Below are positions 10,441 through 22,369 of a DNA stretch of 64,000 nt, one piece after another. Location of the stretch: the NCBI GenBank assembly GCA_021234155.1, contig JAJEKV010000474.1, positions 117,908 through 181,907 of the forward strand. The letters run 5' to 3'. Position numbers and translations under genes: made by a program. Each line of letters starts with the position of its first letter. Positions within the stretch are counted from its first letter, which is position 1. This DNA comes from Isoetes taiwanensis (taxonomy: Eukaryota; Streptophyta; Lycopodiopsida; Isoetales; Isoetaceae). The notes under the pieces were generated by a model. That model was not told the DNA's origin. It was given only the letters and a program-made list of their open reading frames with translations, and searched no databases.

Positions 10441-13400
10441 ATGGCAGATCCGGAATCCTCAATGACCTCCAGGTTAGAGGCTATTCAGTTTTAGTATGTT
10501 AAATGTGTACTCTCAATGTAGTTGATGTAGGATGGAACTGGAGATGGGATTGTATGGGTTAATGTTGTGTATTTACTGAGAATTCTTTTCAGTGTGTTGC
10601 CGTTGACCATAATTCTAAACAGATTAAGTTTTTGAAGGGTAGATCTTCTCTATTTTGCATCAATAGATAAGTTCTCAACAATTGATGTCTTAAAGGGTAC
10701 ATTTTCTTTGATTGCTGAATCTTGTAGTAATAAGAATCCATAACTCTAGTTATTAGATATAGCATTTAGATTAAAGATGCCATGTACGTGTAAATGGGCC
10801 ATTTACGTGTAAATGGCACAGCTGCCCCATTTACAGGTAAATGGCGCGACAGTGCCATTTCGTAAATGGAGCAGCTGTGCCATTTATCCCATATCTTCTA
10901 ATTTCTTCCAAATTTTTGCGCTATTTTTAACTAAGTGTATGTCATCGAGGGTTGCATGTCTTTAACAAGTATGTGTGTGTATTGAATTTTACAGGAAAAG
11001 GCCCATGCGTAACCTTCTCCATGGGGATGTGGTTGTTGTCAGGCGACATGAATTGCATAGAGGCCATCTGCTTGGCAGGAACATTGCATGGTGCAATGTG
11101 GTCATGGAGGTCACTGAAGCCATAGTGCCCTCCCATGTGCTTCCCATTCCGTGTGCGGGCGCAGATAACATTGCTGAAGCCGTGGGAACATTTATCGAAT
11201 GGCCTCGAAATCAAGTGAGAATCTGTGAAACTGCCTCACCTGTGTCATCTGGAACGTCTGATACTGAAACCCCCAACTTGCCTAGTAGTCCCTCTACATC
11301 ATCATTAGACTCAGTGTCGACTGCTCCGCTCCTTCAAACAGTAAGCAGCACAGAGAATATGGTGAACCTAGTCAGTAATAATACTGTGGTTGGTAAGGGT
11401 GTCTGGGTGAATAGAACTTGCATCCATGGGAAGAATGTTGACGCACTCAACGTAGCAATGCAAGTTACCGAGGCTGTAGTGCCTACCCACATCCTTCCGA
11501 TTCCATGTGATGGTACGTTTATTGAATGGCCTCGGCAGGATATAAGATATCATGCCATTGATTTAGCTACTCCATCACTGACCTCGAATATAGAATCTGT
11601 AGAGGCAGTGTCAGATGCAGATGAAGAAATTGATCCTACAGTGGATCTAGCTACTCGTTTTCCTCGCAGGATAGCATCAGATGATGATGAACCACCACCT
11701 AGTTTCTCAAGAACTGATCTCTTGGATAAGCATTGCCACATTCTTCATGCATGTGACCAAAGTAAATATGCAAAGGCCATAATTGTCTTCAGTGATCCCA
11801 GGATGCTGTTGACGATGAATTTTTAGGAGACTCAAAGGTGGGCCTCTGTGTGGAAAAGGTGCTTCCTGCACTAATTACAGAGGATCTCAAATGTCATGTT
11901 TGTGCAGAAAGGCCAGCAGAAAATGCACTTGTACAATGGGAAAATAGCGATGTGATGCTGCAGGATGGAAGGACTGTCTCACAATATCTGCAAGCTCGAG
12001 AAGCTAAAGAAAATGAGCATATAGAGCTAGAATCATTTGAGGACAATATTCAGGCTCAATTCAAACGAAAAAGAAATTATACTTACACAAATAGAATTCC
12101 AAGAGAGCCCAAGGGTAGAGGAAAGGCTATGCTCCACAAGTTCCATCAACAAGTTTATGAAGTCAAGCTGCTGCAAAAATACTTGCAACAAGAAACTTAC
12201 CAAGCATCAAGTACGTGAATTGAGAAAAGAATTTTTATCTCAACCATCCAATGCAAGGGTTACGTATTATTTTGACGTGCTGAGTGTGACTTGCACAGGA
12301 GAAGGAGAGGACAGGATAGTGCTCAAGGGGATGTAATTCTGTCTGGCTGAGTGGCGCATGGCTTTAGGTATCAGTCAGTCAACATTTTACAATTGGAGAA
12401 ATAGATTTGAAGCAGGTGGAAAGCTAGCTGAACATGATAATACAGGCTCTAAGAAGCCTAGATCTGCTACATTGGCCACCGAATGCGTGCTAGACAGATT
12501 CATTCAGGAGAATGCTAAAAGTATTCCCCATAGGAGCAAAAGAGGTAGAGATGATGTAAGAGAAAATGTACGCAAGCTTCCTTCCATTCTTAATAAGAAG
12601 CTTATATATAAAGAAGTTGGTGCAGTCGTTGAAGACCTTACAGGAACAACTGTAGCCTTGAACTCTTTTTATAGTATATGGAAAAGAGAATTTCCAGATG
12701 TTAGCATTGCAAAAAATACAGCCTTCTCTAAATGCAATATCTGCGTGGTAATTAAGCAGGAGCTGGAAAAAACAAAAGATACAAGAGAGAGACGAAATCT
12801 TGCAATTCAACGTCGGGCTCATATGCTAGAGCAATGCTCTTGCAGAAGTCAATATTGGCATTGGAACGCCTCCTGAAAATTTTCTATGTATAATACATGA
12901 TAAGATGGATCAGGTTAAGACTTTAGTGCCTAGAAGTCATCATCTAGCAAAATCTGTATAGAGAGGTGATCGCTTGAAGAGCAATTTGACAGGAGCTTTG
13001 ACTCATGGGCATGGTGGTCGTGCCTATGGTCATTTTTCACTTGATTTGTGGAAAGATGATTCAAACTTCCACATTGGTTCACTTTCTAGGATATTGCATA
13101 ACTTGGAATTGGTACAAGAGGACAAGATAGGTGACTTATGTGGAAGTAAGCCTGCAGATTGCAAATGGATGCAAGCAGTCAAGGATATCAATCCTTTGAA
13201 AAACAAACTTGCTTCCATGGCAGAAGTATTGCCAAATACTTCAATTACAACGAATCCTGAGGTGTTCAACCCTCTTCCCCAAAACTGTATTTGCAACTTG
13301 ATAATGCATCAGGCCAAAATAAAAATAGGTATGTCTTTTCATACTTATCTTATTTGACTTGGCTTAAGGTCTTTGATGAGATCCAAGTGGGCTTTATGAT

Positions 13401-14412
13401 GGTCGGCCACACCCATGATGATATTGATGCTTTATTTGGAAATTTTTCAACTTTGATGAGTTCATCGGATGCTTTGACACTACCAGAGCTACTTTACTTG
13501 TTCAGCAAGTGCAATGCAAAATCTCCAATTCCATACTTTATTGATGAAGTTCCAAATTGGAAGGCTTTTGTGAAGGGATTCATCCCTGATAAGGGCCAAC
13601 GCCTGGTTGGGCATACTGAACTTGCTCTTCAAATTTAAGATGGCAGGAGATTGGCTTGTTATGCAATACAAGATGTGTCCTACACATAAAGATTCTCCAG
13701 GAGTTAGAATGTGGAAAGAGGATGAACATGGTCAGCCAATGCTACCAAGTGGTGTGCCACAAAATATTCCTGTTAGACCAACATTGAAAGATCTTCAAGG
13801 CTTGAAGGATAGCATCAACAAATACATCTCCCTATGGAAGGACATATGTAAGAATCAAGAAACTAGCTTGTTTGCAAGGCAATACACGGCAAGTGTTGAG
13901 TATTGGAGCCAGCTTCTTATCTCTTTGGAGGATGTTACTCCAGGACGTCCTCAAAATGATGCATTTTGGCCACAAAGACAAGCTCCTCCAGAACAAGTTG
14001 CATTTGTTCCAGAGGTCGACATATCTGCTTTGGTCACGCGACCTTTACCATCTTATTGTGGCCCGTCAGATGGCCGTCCAGTGTTGCCTCTTGAATTGAT
14101 CCTCACGTACGTGTGACAAAGGGTATGTTTGTTCTAGTCAGACCTGGAGATGACAACACTGCCACCTGGTTAGGATATGCAGAGGAGAATGCTGTTCTTG
14201 ATCCCGAATCTACATATTTTGGCCATATTTATATATCGTGGTGGAAGCCTACTGGCGGGCGTTGATGGCCTAATCCTTCCGATCCTTCAAGGTACGAAAA
14301 TTTAGATGCTATTCATTATGCTTGGGATGCCAATGGCAGGAGGCCGAAAACTGTCCAAATTCCAAAATATATTGTAGACATGTGGAAAGACATAGCACAT
14401 TGTTCATCTTAA
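10441..14412 (+). pseudogene. Transposase A (DUF7869-type DDE, HTH), decayed
   Basis: Proposed exon 1 (10441-10472, MADPESSMTS) joins in phase (AG|G) to an exon starting at 10995. The N-terminal part has two copies of a module ending GTFIEWP (about 10995-11220 and 11390-11560), like the 'WP' domain of plant En/Spm-associated proteins (DUF8039, from memory). A helix-turn-helix (ISQSTFYNWRNRFEAGGK) lies near 12370 and KCNIC near 12735. The catalytic core reads CIIHDKMDQ (~12890), LQLDNASGQNKNRYVF (~13289) and GHTHDDID (~13405), the pattern of DUF7869 transposases. The tail ends at 14412. Breaks include frame changes near 11826, 12215, 12835 and 13635, TAA near 12334, TAG near 12958 and TGA near 14263. 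It is likely the former mobiliser of element A. Confidence 0.82.
10784..10888. repeat. Tandem palindromes in the transposase A intron
   Basis: Four head-to-tail palindromes (about 10786-10810, 10809-10834, 10837-10860, 10861-10886), each GTAAATGG...CCATTTAC with variable centres (GGCC, CAGCTG, GCGACAG). They lie in the proposed first intron (10473-10994) of transposase A. Confidence 0.8.
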
Positions 14413-14625
14413 TACATGAGATCTTGTACTTGTAATACATATCTTTCATCTTAATACATAAGATCTTGTACATTACTATGATTTAGATCATATATAACTG
14501 CTTACATCTTTAATATATAAATGCATACATGATTCATAGTTCATAGTCATTGGTGATTTTATCAATCTCATAAGTGTCGCGCTCCGGAACCCAAACAATA
14601 TGGAGTTCAGAAGTGCTTATATGAT

Positions 14626-14868
14626 TCACTCATCATCAACAGCTGCTGAGGTGATCCCATTTATCTCATAGCTATTGTGCTCAGGAAGCCAAATAAGATG
14701 GATCATAACATGAGTTAGCCCGGGGCAACGAATCTCAGCACCATTTGCTTTGGATTGCAGGTAGGGATCAAGAAGAATACCCCTTATTTGACAACCGACA
14801 AGATCATTGTAGCTCATTGAGCACTTGATCGCCTCGATGTGGTGCACAGGAGTAGGCGAATAATCCAT
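14626..14868 (-). CDS. Small acidic-tailed element A protein, copy 1 (80 aa)
   Basis: Family unknown to me. The ATG at 14868 (MDYSPTPVHH) is chosen because a TATAAAAG box sits at 14911-14904, about 36 bp upstream. The C-terminal half, RCPGLTHVMIHLIWLPE followed by YEINGITSAAVDDE, is shared with the interrupted copy at 15110-15346 and more distantly with 24890-25135 (HVIWNREH, ISGA, DDSEE). The frame is intact at 80 residues, with no signal peptide or membrane segment. It lies convergent to transposase A, 214 bp from that gene's end. A role in transposition or regulation is plausible only by location. The two tandem copies suggest local duplication before element B arrived. Confidence 0.55.
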   Translation of the reverse strand: MDYSPTPVHHIEAIKCSMSYNDLVGCQIRGILLDPYLQSKANGAEIRCPGLTHVMIHLIWLPEHNSYEINGITSAAVDDE

Positions 14869-14903
14869 GGGAGATGAATGACCTCTACCACCGAATGGAG
14901 CTG

Positions 14904-14911
14904 CTTTTATA
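14904..14911 (-). promoter_or_regulatory. TATA box of the small element A gene
   Basis: TATAAAAG on the minus strand, about 36 bp before the ATG at 14868. The same box lies at the right flank of element B (about 24435-24442) and belongs to the interrupted paralogue. Confidence 0.55.
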
Positions 14912-15109
14912 GTCAAGTAAAATTATTGATGTGAATTATTGGTGTACATTGTAGCGCCATTATTGAGCGTGTACAAGTATCATGTACATGTACAAGTATG
15001 AAATCAGGTTCGATACATCAAATAATATTCATTATGCTTATACATCCTTACATATTTCAGAAGTGCTTATATCATTATATCCTTAACAGGTGCACAAATC
15101 ATAACTGAT

Positions 15110-15347
15110 TCACTCATCATCAACACCTGCTGAGGTAATGGCATTCAGCTCATAGATCTCGTTCTCAGGAAGCCAAATAAGATGGATCACAACACGAGTT
15201 AGCCCGAGGCAACGAATCTCAGGACCATTAACTTTGGATTGCAGATAGGGATCAAGTTTGACACCCTTTCTCACGCAATCACAATTGGACGTGCTCCGGA
15301 CGAGGAGGCAAGTAGGCCATGGGAGATGAATGACCTTTACCACCAAA
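15110..15347 (-). pseudogene. Small element A protein, copy 2, split by element B
   Basis: Paralogue of 14626-14868 with the same C-terminus (RCLGLTRVVIHLIWLPE, then ITSAGVDDE). Its first codons and TATA box are separated by element B. The sequence upstream of the gene reappears at 24414 onward, where ~115 bp (24417-24530) repeats 14886-15000 nearly exactly. The 4-bp TSD CAAA (15344-15347 and 24414-24417) marks the cut. The frame upstream of DPYLQSK also diverges from copy 1. Confidence 0.75.
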
Positions 15348-15368
15348 GGGTAGTTGCACGAAAGGGTG
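15348..15368 (+). repeat. Left TIR of element B
   Basis: 21-bp perfect inverse of 24393-24413; starts GGGTAGTTGCACG. Confidence 0.92.
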
Positions 15369-15490
15369 TCTCACATTTCTTGTATAATGTAATAATAGGT
15401 TACACTAGGTTAGTGTAGTTAGGGGGAAAAATTTAGATTTTACATGACATTTAATGCTAGCAACCAACGTGAAAGATTCCATATTTAATT

Positions 15491-18400
15491 ATGGTAACTA
15501 ACAAAATTCGTGCAATGAATTTGAAATTGGAATCACCTTCGATTTCGGACTCCCTCGAATTCTCCTCCCAACCGATTCAATCTGTTCCCAGATCAATCGA
15601 ACCTAAAAAATCAGAAAGCCCCATTTTGATCTTGTTTTTACAGTGGCCGAATTCATTGTTTTGGGTGACAAAGCTATGGAAGAAGGTAGGTTGGAAGCAA
15701 GAGCAGAAGACTCTACTGATGAATCGGATCAGGCCAAGAACCCAACAGGTTCCCAAGGGAAGTCAAAACGAAAATCTTGTGATGCTGGATATGTGACAAA
15801 AGGTGTAAGAAGAAAGGTGAATGAAGCTGTTGATCTTATTGTGCAACAAGTCTCTAATTTGGACCCAAAACACCAAATTACTTTTGCCAAAAAAGACTCT
15901 TAGGGATAAAAGGTTATGTTTTCTGTTCGAACCTATCCTTGGGAAGCCCTGAAGAGGCTATTGTGAAGGAAAAAAAATGGTAAAAAATCTCGGGATGGCC
16001 TTCAAAGAGGTGAAAAGAGCAAATAGCAATGATAAACTTGCTGCTAAACACTCTGTTCTTGCTATGGTAGTTGGAAAAGAGGGAGAATCATTGAAGCGTA
16101 CAAAGGCAGCCAAATTGTTGAAATTACATCCACGGAATATGAGCCTTGCAGCAAAAAGAAGGAAGGAAATGTCATTAGGTGGAGCAAATATGTGGGCATT
16201 AGCAGGTCGAAAACCCAGAACAAATGTTGTAGATCAGGCTATGAAGAATTTGATTGCCCAATTTTGGTTGGATAACACAAAAGTCTCACCAAAAGTTAGA
16301 GATGTGATGAAGAAAAGGACACAGGCAATTCAATACATTGACATTACACAGGTACAAATTATACATTGCCTTGATTTGATTATACAAATATATGTACTTG
16401 GGTGTTATTCTTTACATTGAAACAATATTCATAATTCTTTCTAATTTACCTTATGAGTGTAATAATAGGAAAATTTACTTTGCTTTATGGTTGTACAAGT
16501 TCTGAAATTCTGTTTTACATTTCTTCCCAATTGTTCAAATTCATTCTGGAGATGTATTACAGAGGTAGACTCTTGAAAGTAAGGATGTGAAAGATGTAGG
16601 ATGTGTAATAGATGTGAAAGCTGTAATAAATGTAGGATGTGGACAAGATTGTAATTTGTATGTGAAGCTATACTACATGTAATTGAAATCTTAAAAATGT
16701 ATTGATGTAAACTCTGTTACTATGCATTTTACAGGCTGAATTATATCAGAACTTTGTGGATCAGCATCCCGACGTTGGAATTGGCATTAGACAATTTATA
16801 TACTTAAAACCAACATGCATACGGAAGCTAAAAGAAAGAAACACTTGCTGTTGTGTCAAACACGAGCAGGCAGATTTGTTTAGGAAGGCATTTAATATGA
16901 TGAGGTCAAAAGTCCATGAGAACTGCTCTTGCAACTGTAGAATTTGCAACTCAGAAGATAATGCTGGAATTTGTCAGGCAAAGAAAAGGACATTTGAGAA
17001 TGTCAGCATGCTTTGGAGAGCCATGGTATGTGATAGAGCAGAAGATGAGGAGTGGCACTATCTAAAATGTATAAGTTCAACTTGTGGAAATTGTGGAAAA
17101 AAGAAGATTGAATTATGTCCAAGGGAGGAGAGTGAAAGCATTGAAGAACCTGTTGCATGGCAAGCCTATAGCTATGTGAATGAACCTTCGAAGAAAGGAA
17201 GTTCTCGAAGGCTGAAACTGATTGACAAGAACAGCAGTGCAAAATGCATGTTAGATAATATGTTTGATCATATGGCTAAATTTGTACATCATAACTTTGT
17301 GGCACATTGGCAAAGCAAGCAATTCAAGGAATCCATTAGAACACCGGGATGATCTTTACTACTATCGGTTGTTGATTTCTCAGAGAATTATACTCTGAAA
17401 CCATTCAATGAGATCCAAGCACAACATTGGTACAACGAGCAGATCAGCATTTTAGTTCATATCACAATGTTCAAGGTTAATGGAAAAATGAGGAAACGTG
17501 TGCACTTCTTCATTTCAGATGATAAGACACATGATACTCACTTTGTACAGGATGCATTCAGGTTGCATCTTAAGTGGTTGCAAGAAAATGATGGCAAAGT
17601 GAGAAGAAGTTTCACTTAGTTTGGTCGGCCGGGTGTGCAGCCCAATTCAAATCGAGGCGAAAGCATTCTATCATGTAAAGGTATCATCATGAACATAAAA
17701 TAAGAATGCAATGGAATTTTTTGGTTCGGGACATGGTAAAGGCACACATGATGGAGAAGGGGCTATTATTGAAGCTATGGCTTGGCGAGAACAAAGAAAG
17801 AAGGAGGGCAAGGTGGTCATAAATGCTAAAATTGCTTGTGATGTTTTGAGAGAAAAAAATCAGATGTGGAAGCGGGTTTTTGGGAGGTTACTAACATTAA
17901 TGAAGACAAAGACTTGGACGTGTTGCCGGTCAAAGGTGTGCGGAACAATTCATTGCGTCTCATCGATAGACCCTAGTGATCTAACCAAGCTACTATGCAG
18001 GTCTCTTTCATGTTTTTGCAAGGCATGCATAAGTTTTGATTGGCCTGCTTGTGAGAATGTTGGCCATTGTGGTAAGTGGGATTTAAGAAAACTAGAGCCT
18101 ACAAATCAGAACAGTCTAGGAGATGATGAGAATGAGCTACAAGACTTGTGGGCAAATGACATAGACAATGTGGATGAGACAATCCAAGTTGGAGATTACC
18201 GGATCATTCGACTCGGACAATTATGAAGGGGTGGCCTATTATATCATACAATGCATGGAAGTGAAACATGCTCTTGAAGTAGACGTCATGGATGACTATG
18301 GGAATCAATTTTACCGTGGTGATGAAGTTATATCAGGTAACTATTTTCAGCTAATACCTGGTTGCCATCAGAAGTATAAATTACTTAAAGGAAAGAAGGT

Positions 18401-18551
18401 CCTTGTCCATCCCGAGTCCGTGATAGGGGCGAGATTTCCATTGGAGCCAGTCCAGCATAAAATAAAAGGTGTTGCTTATGCATATGAATTATCCAATTAC
18501 TGGCACGAGATGCTTTTGGAAAATCTGCCCGAGATTGTAGACTGTATGTAA
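15491..18551 (+). pseudogene. Transposase B (DDE, CCHC-like Zn region), decayed
   Basis: Blocks in order: N-terminal block (15644-15903); LAAKHSVLAMVVGKEGES with KLLKLHPRNM (15977-16350); an exon from ~16735 with LKPTCIRKLKERNTCCC and cysteine pairs CSCNCRIC and CGNCGKK, a likely zinc-binding region; DDE core SVVDFSENYTL (~17370), HFFISDDKTHD (~17505), HLVWSAGCAAQFKSR (~17617), FFGSGHGKGTHDGEG (~17720); then SLSCFCKACI (~18005) and a C-terminal domain to 18551. In related proteins the WS-x-G position is Asp (it is Asp in element C); here it is Ala, which would remove a catalytic residue. A TGA interrupts before SVVDFSENY and shifts occur near 15903, 17690 and 18226. Homologous throughout to 47660-52972. 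Confidence 0.82.
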
Positions 18552-19214
18552 ACTGAAGACAGTTTTTTTATGCAGTCCCTAAGGCAGAAAATGACCGTCA
18601 CATATAATTGTTTACCATAATTACTGTATTCATCATTTTCATGTCAAATCAATTGTATTGTGTGCTCTACTGTATGAGGAAGGTTGTGTGAAAAGTCTGG
18701 CCAGATATCTCTAACTGATTGGGAGTAATTAAATACATTGACTAGGTCAAAACTAGGTCAATGACCCAGACAGAATACAAAATACATCTGATTTACATTC
18801 AGTGGATATCAAATCAAACTTTTTTATGCATGATCTTTTTTATGCATGATTTTGTGTGCCTTATCTTTGAACTGAAAATTGCATACTTACATGCTACTAT
18901 ACAAGTCACGAATGTGCAAATATTGTCATTTAAAAGTGGACAAAATTTTTGTATTTAAAGATGAAGATCTGGTTACAATATGTTTCTGGTTACAATATGA
19001 AGAAAAAGTTACAATATGTTTTTACAAAATTTCACTTCATCTCATGTCAATATGTTACATGTCAATTCCTTCACATATCTTCATTTAGTTCCACATGTAT
19101 GAAGTTGGGGCCTGCATCGATAAACAACATGAGATGGTTAGTACACGTAATACTTTTACTTAATCTTTAGAAGACTATTAATTAATTACCTCTTAAAGTA
19201 TGCAAGGCAGGAGC
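18552..19214. other. AT-rich spacer between convergent genes of element B
   Basis: No gene seen. It separates the end of transposase B from the end of the minus-strand phosphatase. Confidence 0.6.
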
Positions 19215-20020
19215 TCATGATGATCCGAGTGTGTCTAAATATGCTGCCATAGCAGCAGTCTCATCGTCATGGGTGCCGTGATATATGGGCGTTCGAGAGC
19301 CCGTGCTTCTCACCGAAGAACTTGTCTCCTCGTCATCGAGGTCATCGACCATACATGTGTGAGTGAATGCAGCCCGCAACTGCATCCGGGAACTGCCATA
19401 CTCATATGTGATCCGTTCCATAACCAACTTGTCAAATGCATCAATTGGTGAATGAAACGGGTGATCCCTCATGTATGTTGAAATCTCATCCGCATTGCGG
19501 AGCCCTTCAATCCAGGGGTAGAGTGCGGTCATAACGTTATCATTTTGTTTGTTAAGTGTCCATGGTGGTATACAAATGTATGAGTATCGGGGATTTAATG
19601 AGCACTTGTATTGTGCATCATCAAACAGCAGAGCCCTCCTATGATACTTGGGAAATTCAGTTGAAATAACTTCCAAGTTCTTCACATAAAGATTTTTGGA
19701 CGGGTTTATTCTAAATGGAAGCACCCAACATCTACTTCTTCCGAATATGAATTTCAGATCCGGAAAGCCCTCTACTTTTAGCTGCTCAATTATGCTGCAT
19801 ACTAAACTAAGTGGCAGCTCGGACCATATCCCCAAATCAAAGTTAATGGCATGTGCATAATAGAGGAAGACCCTCATGCCAGGCCTGCATATATACACTC
19901 TATCCCCTATCTCTATCGGTCTAGCATGCTGTGTTTTTGCAGCTAAAAACTCATCCTTGGATGTGAGACAACCCAATCCTCCATCAATATCAAACACTAA
20001 GACCTTTCTTTTCCCTAAAC
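19215..20020 (-). CDS. FCP1/NIF-type HAD phosphatase carried by element B
   Basis: The long main exon (about 268 residues) begins after a splice acceptor at 20021-20022 (TTGGCAG|); the upstream exon with the start codon was not found. Motif I reads VFDIDGGLG: both aspartates of the canonical DxDGT(V/L) are present but the Thr is Gly. RPGMRVFLYYA then DLGIWSELP matches the NIF/CTD phosphatase motif around 'RPG..FL'. LLFDDAQY is motif III-like. The family (FCP1, SCP) dephosphorylates Ser/Thr, classically in the RNA polymerase II CTD. The acidic C-terminus (VDDLDDEE) is unusual. It lies downstream of the Ulp1-like gene on the same strand. A homologue sits in element C. Function in transposition is unknown. 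Confidence 0.75.
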
Positions 20021-20209
20021 CTGCCAACAATAAAACATGATAAATTTGAATAAGAGAAATGTTTAAATTGAATCAGTTTACATTCCATCTGCTCATGAGA
20101 ATCAGTTGACATGCACAATATACCAAATTTATTTAGACCAGAAAAAATATAATTTAAACATTCAAGACTGCAAGTTCAAGGACATGTCTGGAGACCGAAG
20201 TGGCATCCA

Positions 20210-22368
20210 AGGAAGATTTAACTACCAAATGACTCTTCGAGTGCATCTGCCCGTGCTTGTTCTATAGAAGCTATTGTTGAGCAGCCACCACTCTCACTAA
20301 TGAGAGTGTCTATCAAGACCTGTCGTCGTGAAAGGGCATACTCATACGTAAACCAGTCTTGTGTAATCTGCAAGATATAATAATGTGCCAATGTTAGAAT
20401 TGATCATTAAAAAGGGAATAATGTGCCAATTTCAAATTGATCATGAATAATGTACCTTTGAGTCTTTTCCAGAAATAAGTAGGTCAACAAACTTGTGCAT
20501 AAATGCCATCACAAACAGCCCGCAAGATGTCAAGTCAGGGTTGTTTGCGGTACTTCAGCGTAATTTATACCTTTGATGTTATTTTTCCTCAAGTAATCCA
20601 TTCCTTTGGATGTCCGACTCATCAAGATCTGCGCGTGTGTAGTCCAAGATATAAAATAGTCATGTAAGATTCAGCAAAACATTGAGATTAATTGAAATAA
20701 AAAACATATCAAAGGGATGTCATACCCTCTAATTGCCTTTTCATTTGTGGCAAAGCCATTTAAAGGGTTCAGGATATGTACAGCTGGTGCATCTAGAACT
20801 TTAGATTTGCTCTCAGCAAGAGCAAATATGGCCAGCACAAAGTGTTCGTTCTCAAGTACAGGTACGAGGATGTATTGGCATTTAGCCATTACTAGCCCAG
20901 CAAGTCCTTGCTTCACTGCGTCTACGGCAGACTTCGATGCATCATTTCTTTTCTTGTTGCTTGAAGCCTCCTTGAATAAAAAGTAATTGTAAGCAGAGAA
21001 GATATGGATTCTGCTTTTCCACTCCTGCGGCAGCTTATCATGCAAATACCTAATTGAGCACAAGGTCACAAATGAGAGCATATTCGTAAAAAAGCTTTCC
21101 AAATCTTGATAAATGCTTCAAAACACGGAAAGAATGGAAAATCACCTGCCATAGAGTTCCACAAGGCGGTTTGTCATCCTCGAGTTGGCTGCGCACAAAG
21201 CTTCAATGTCTATATCAACCACTTTCATTGGAGGTTTAGGCTGGCTATTCTTGAATGGGAAAAGTGGAGTGCGAGCCTTCAACGTCTTCATGTTCTCCAC
21301 CATTCTACAAAGAATAATAGAATGTTAACTTGAAACGATTATAATTGTTTTAAAAAACATACACAAATACCTTGCGGCCAGATTCCGATTGGAGTCTTAT
21401 GCCTACAAAAATAAGTGTATGTAGTCAGAGATGTATTCATATGCTTAATATTAGAATTAGGCATTAGCATAGAAGAGTTAATGATGCCTATAATTACAAT
21501 TCCAAGAAATTAAACCCTAAACTAAACACCCAAAACAGGCATGTCTCACCTTTTTACATTTGTTGCTTCCTTTCTTGAATCTACCTTTCTTTTTAACTTT
21601 CTTTGGCTCGTCCTTTTTTTCACGAACACCTCTCTGACCTTTGTTGCAACTTTGCATGCCCTTTCAAGATCTAGGGTCTCCAATTCAGCTACCCCTTTCA
21701 CTTGTAGGCTCTCCTCTCCCGTGTCATCTACCACTAACAAATTAAAACCCCAATACAAATTTGGTATAGAGATAAAGAACATTAAAAATATGCACCTGAC
21801 ATTGAATTCTTTGGTGGCAGCTTGATGTCATCAGATTGCTCACCATTTAAATCAGCCCGTTCACCTGGAAAATGTCAAGTTCAGGCTTTTGAGTTCAGCA
21901 CTAAATTAAAACAGTAAGAATGTAGTTAGAGACACTTACTATTGAATGGCTCGTGTTGCTGCTGCAACAAAGCCAACTCTGTTTCCACATTTGGGATCTC
22001 ACCTACAAGAATAAACCCTAAAATTAATTCATTAACAAATCGGGCTAAAAACACTTCTACTAGAACGGTTACCTTCCACATCTTCTATCAAGTTCTGCTC
22101 TGAATGTGCTTTGTCCTCCACATTGTCAAAGATTGTTTCTTTCACAGGCGACCTAGATGTGGATGGAGTTTCACTACCAAGGACATCATCCTTTCCTGAT
22201 GTTTCAGCTCCAGAGGACTCCTCGTATGTCAATTTCAACTATTTTCCATGAAATTTCTTCGTGCAACCTAAACCAAGTAACAATGAAGTCACAAACATGC
22301 AATGCAAATATACATCAATACTACATACTACCTGTCAATGTGGCTGCTGGTTTCTTGATGCTATCCAT
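20210..22368 (-). CDS. Ulp1/C48-type protease carried by element B (multi-exon, probably decaying)
   Basis: Exon pieces on minus: MDSIKKPAATLTG (22368-22332), acidic Ser-rich exons (22240-21800), a basic exon (21782-21546, RSQRK-like run), 21300-21153 (DIEALCAANSRMTNRLVELYG), 21048-20723 and C-terminal exons to a stop at about 20210. The join at LYG-R|YLHDKLP is in phase. Core signature: IHIFSAYNYF, then ILVPVLENEHFVLAIF (His), VHILNPLNG, then TSCGLFVMAFMHKFVD near 20480 (Cys nucleophile). The expected Asp after VHIL is Asn, and the join before SCG needs a frame change, so activity is doubtful. Ulp1 enzymes cleave SUMO or other ubiquitin-like proteins. The homologue in element C keeps HFDSFG and QTDGHSCG. 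Confidence 0.72.
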
Positions 22369-22369
22369 A

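Noticed and set aside
5820-10888. Repeated palindromes as a CRISPR-like array
   Set aside because: Eukaryotic context, irregular spacing, no unique spacers of constant length and no cas genes.
6164-14412. Stop-codon recoding (TAG read-through) in element A genes
   Set aside because: TAG and TGA stops occur with frameshifts, and neighbouring host genes use normal stops; decay is simpler.
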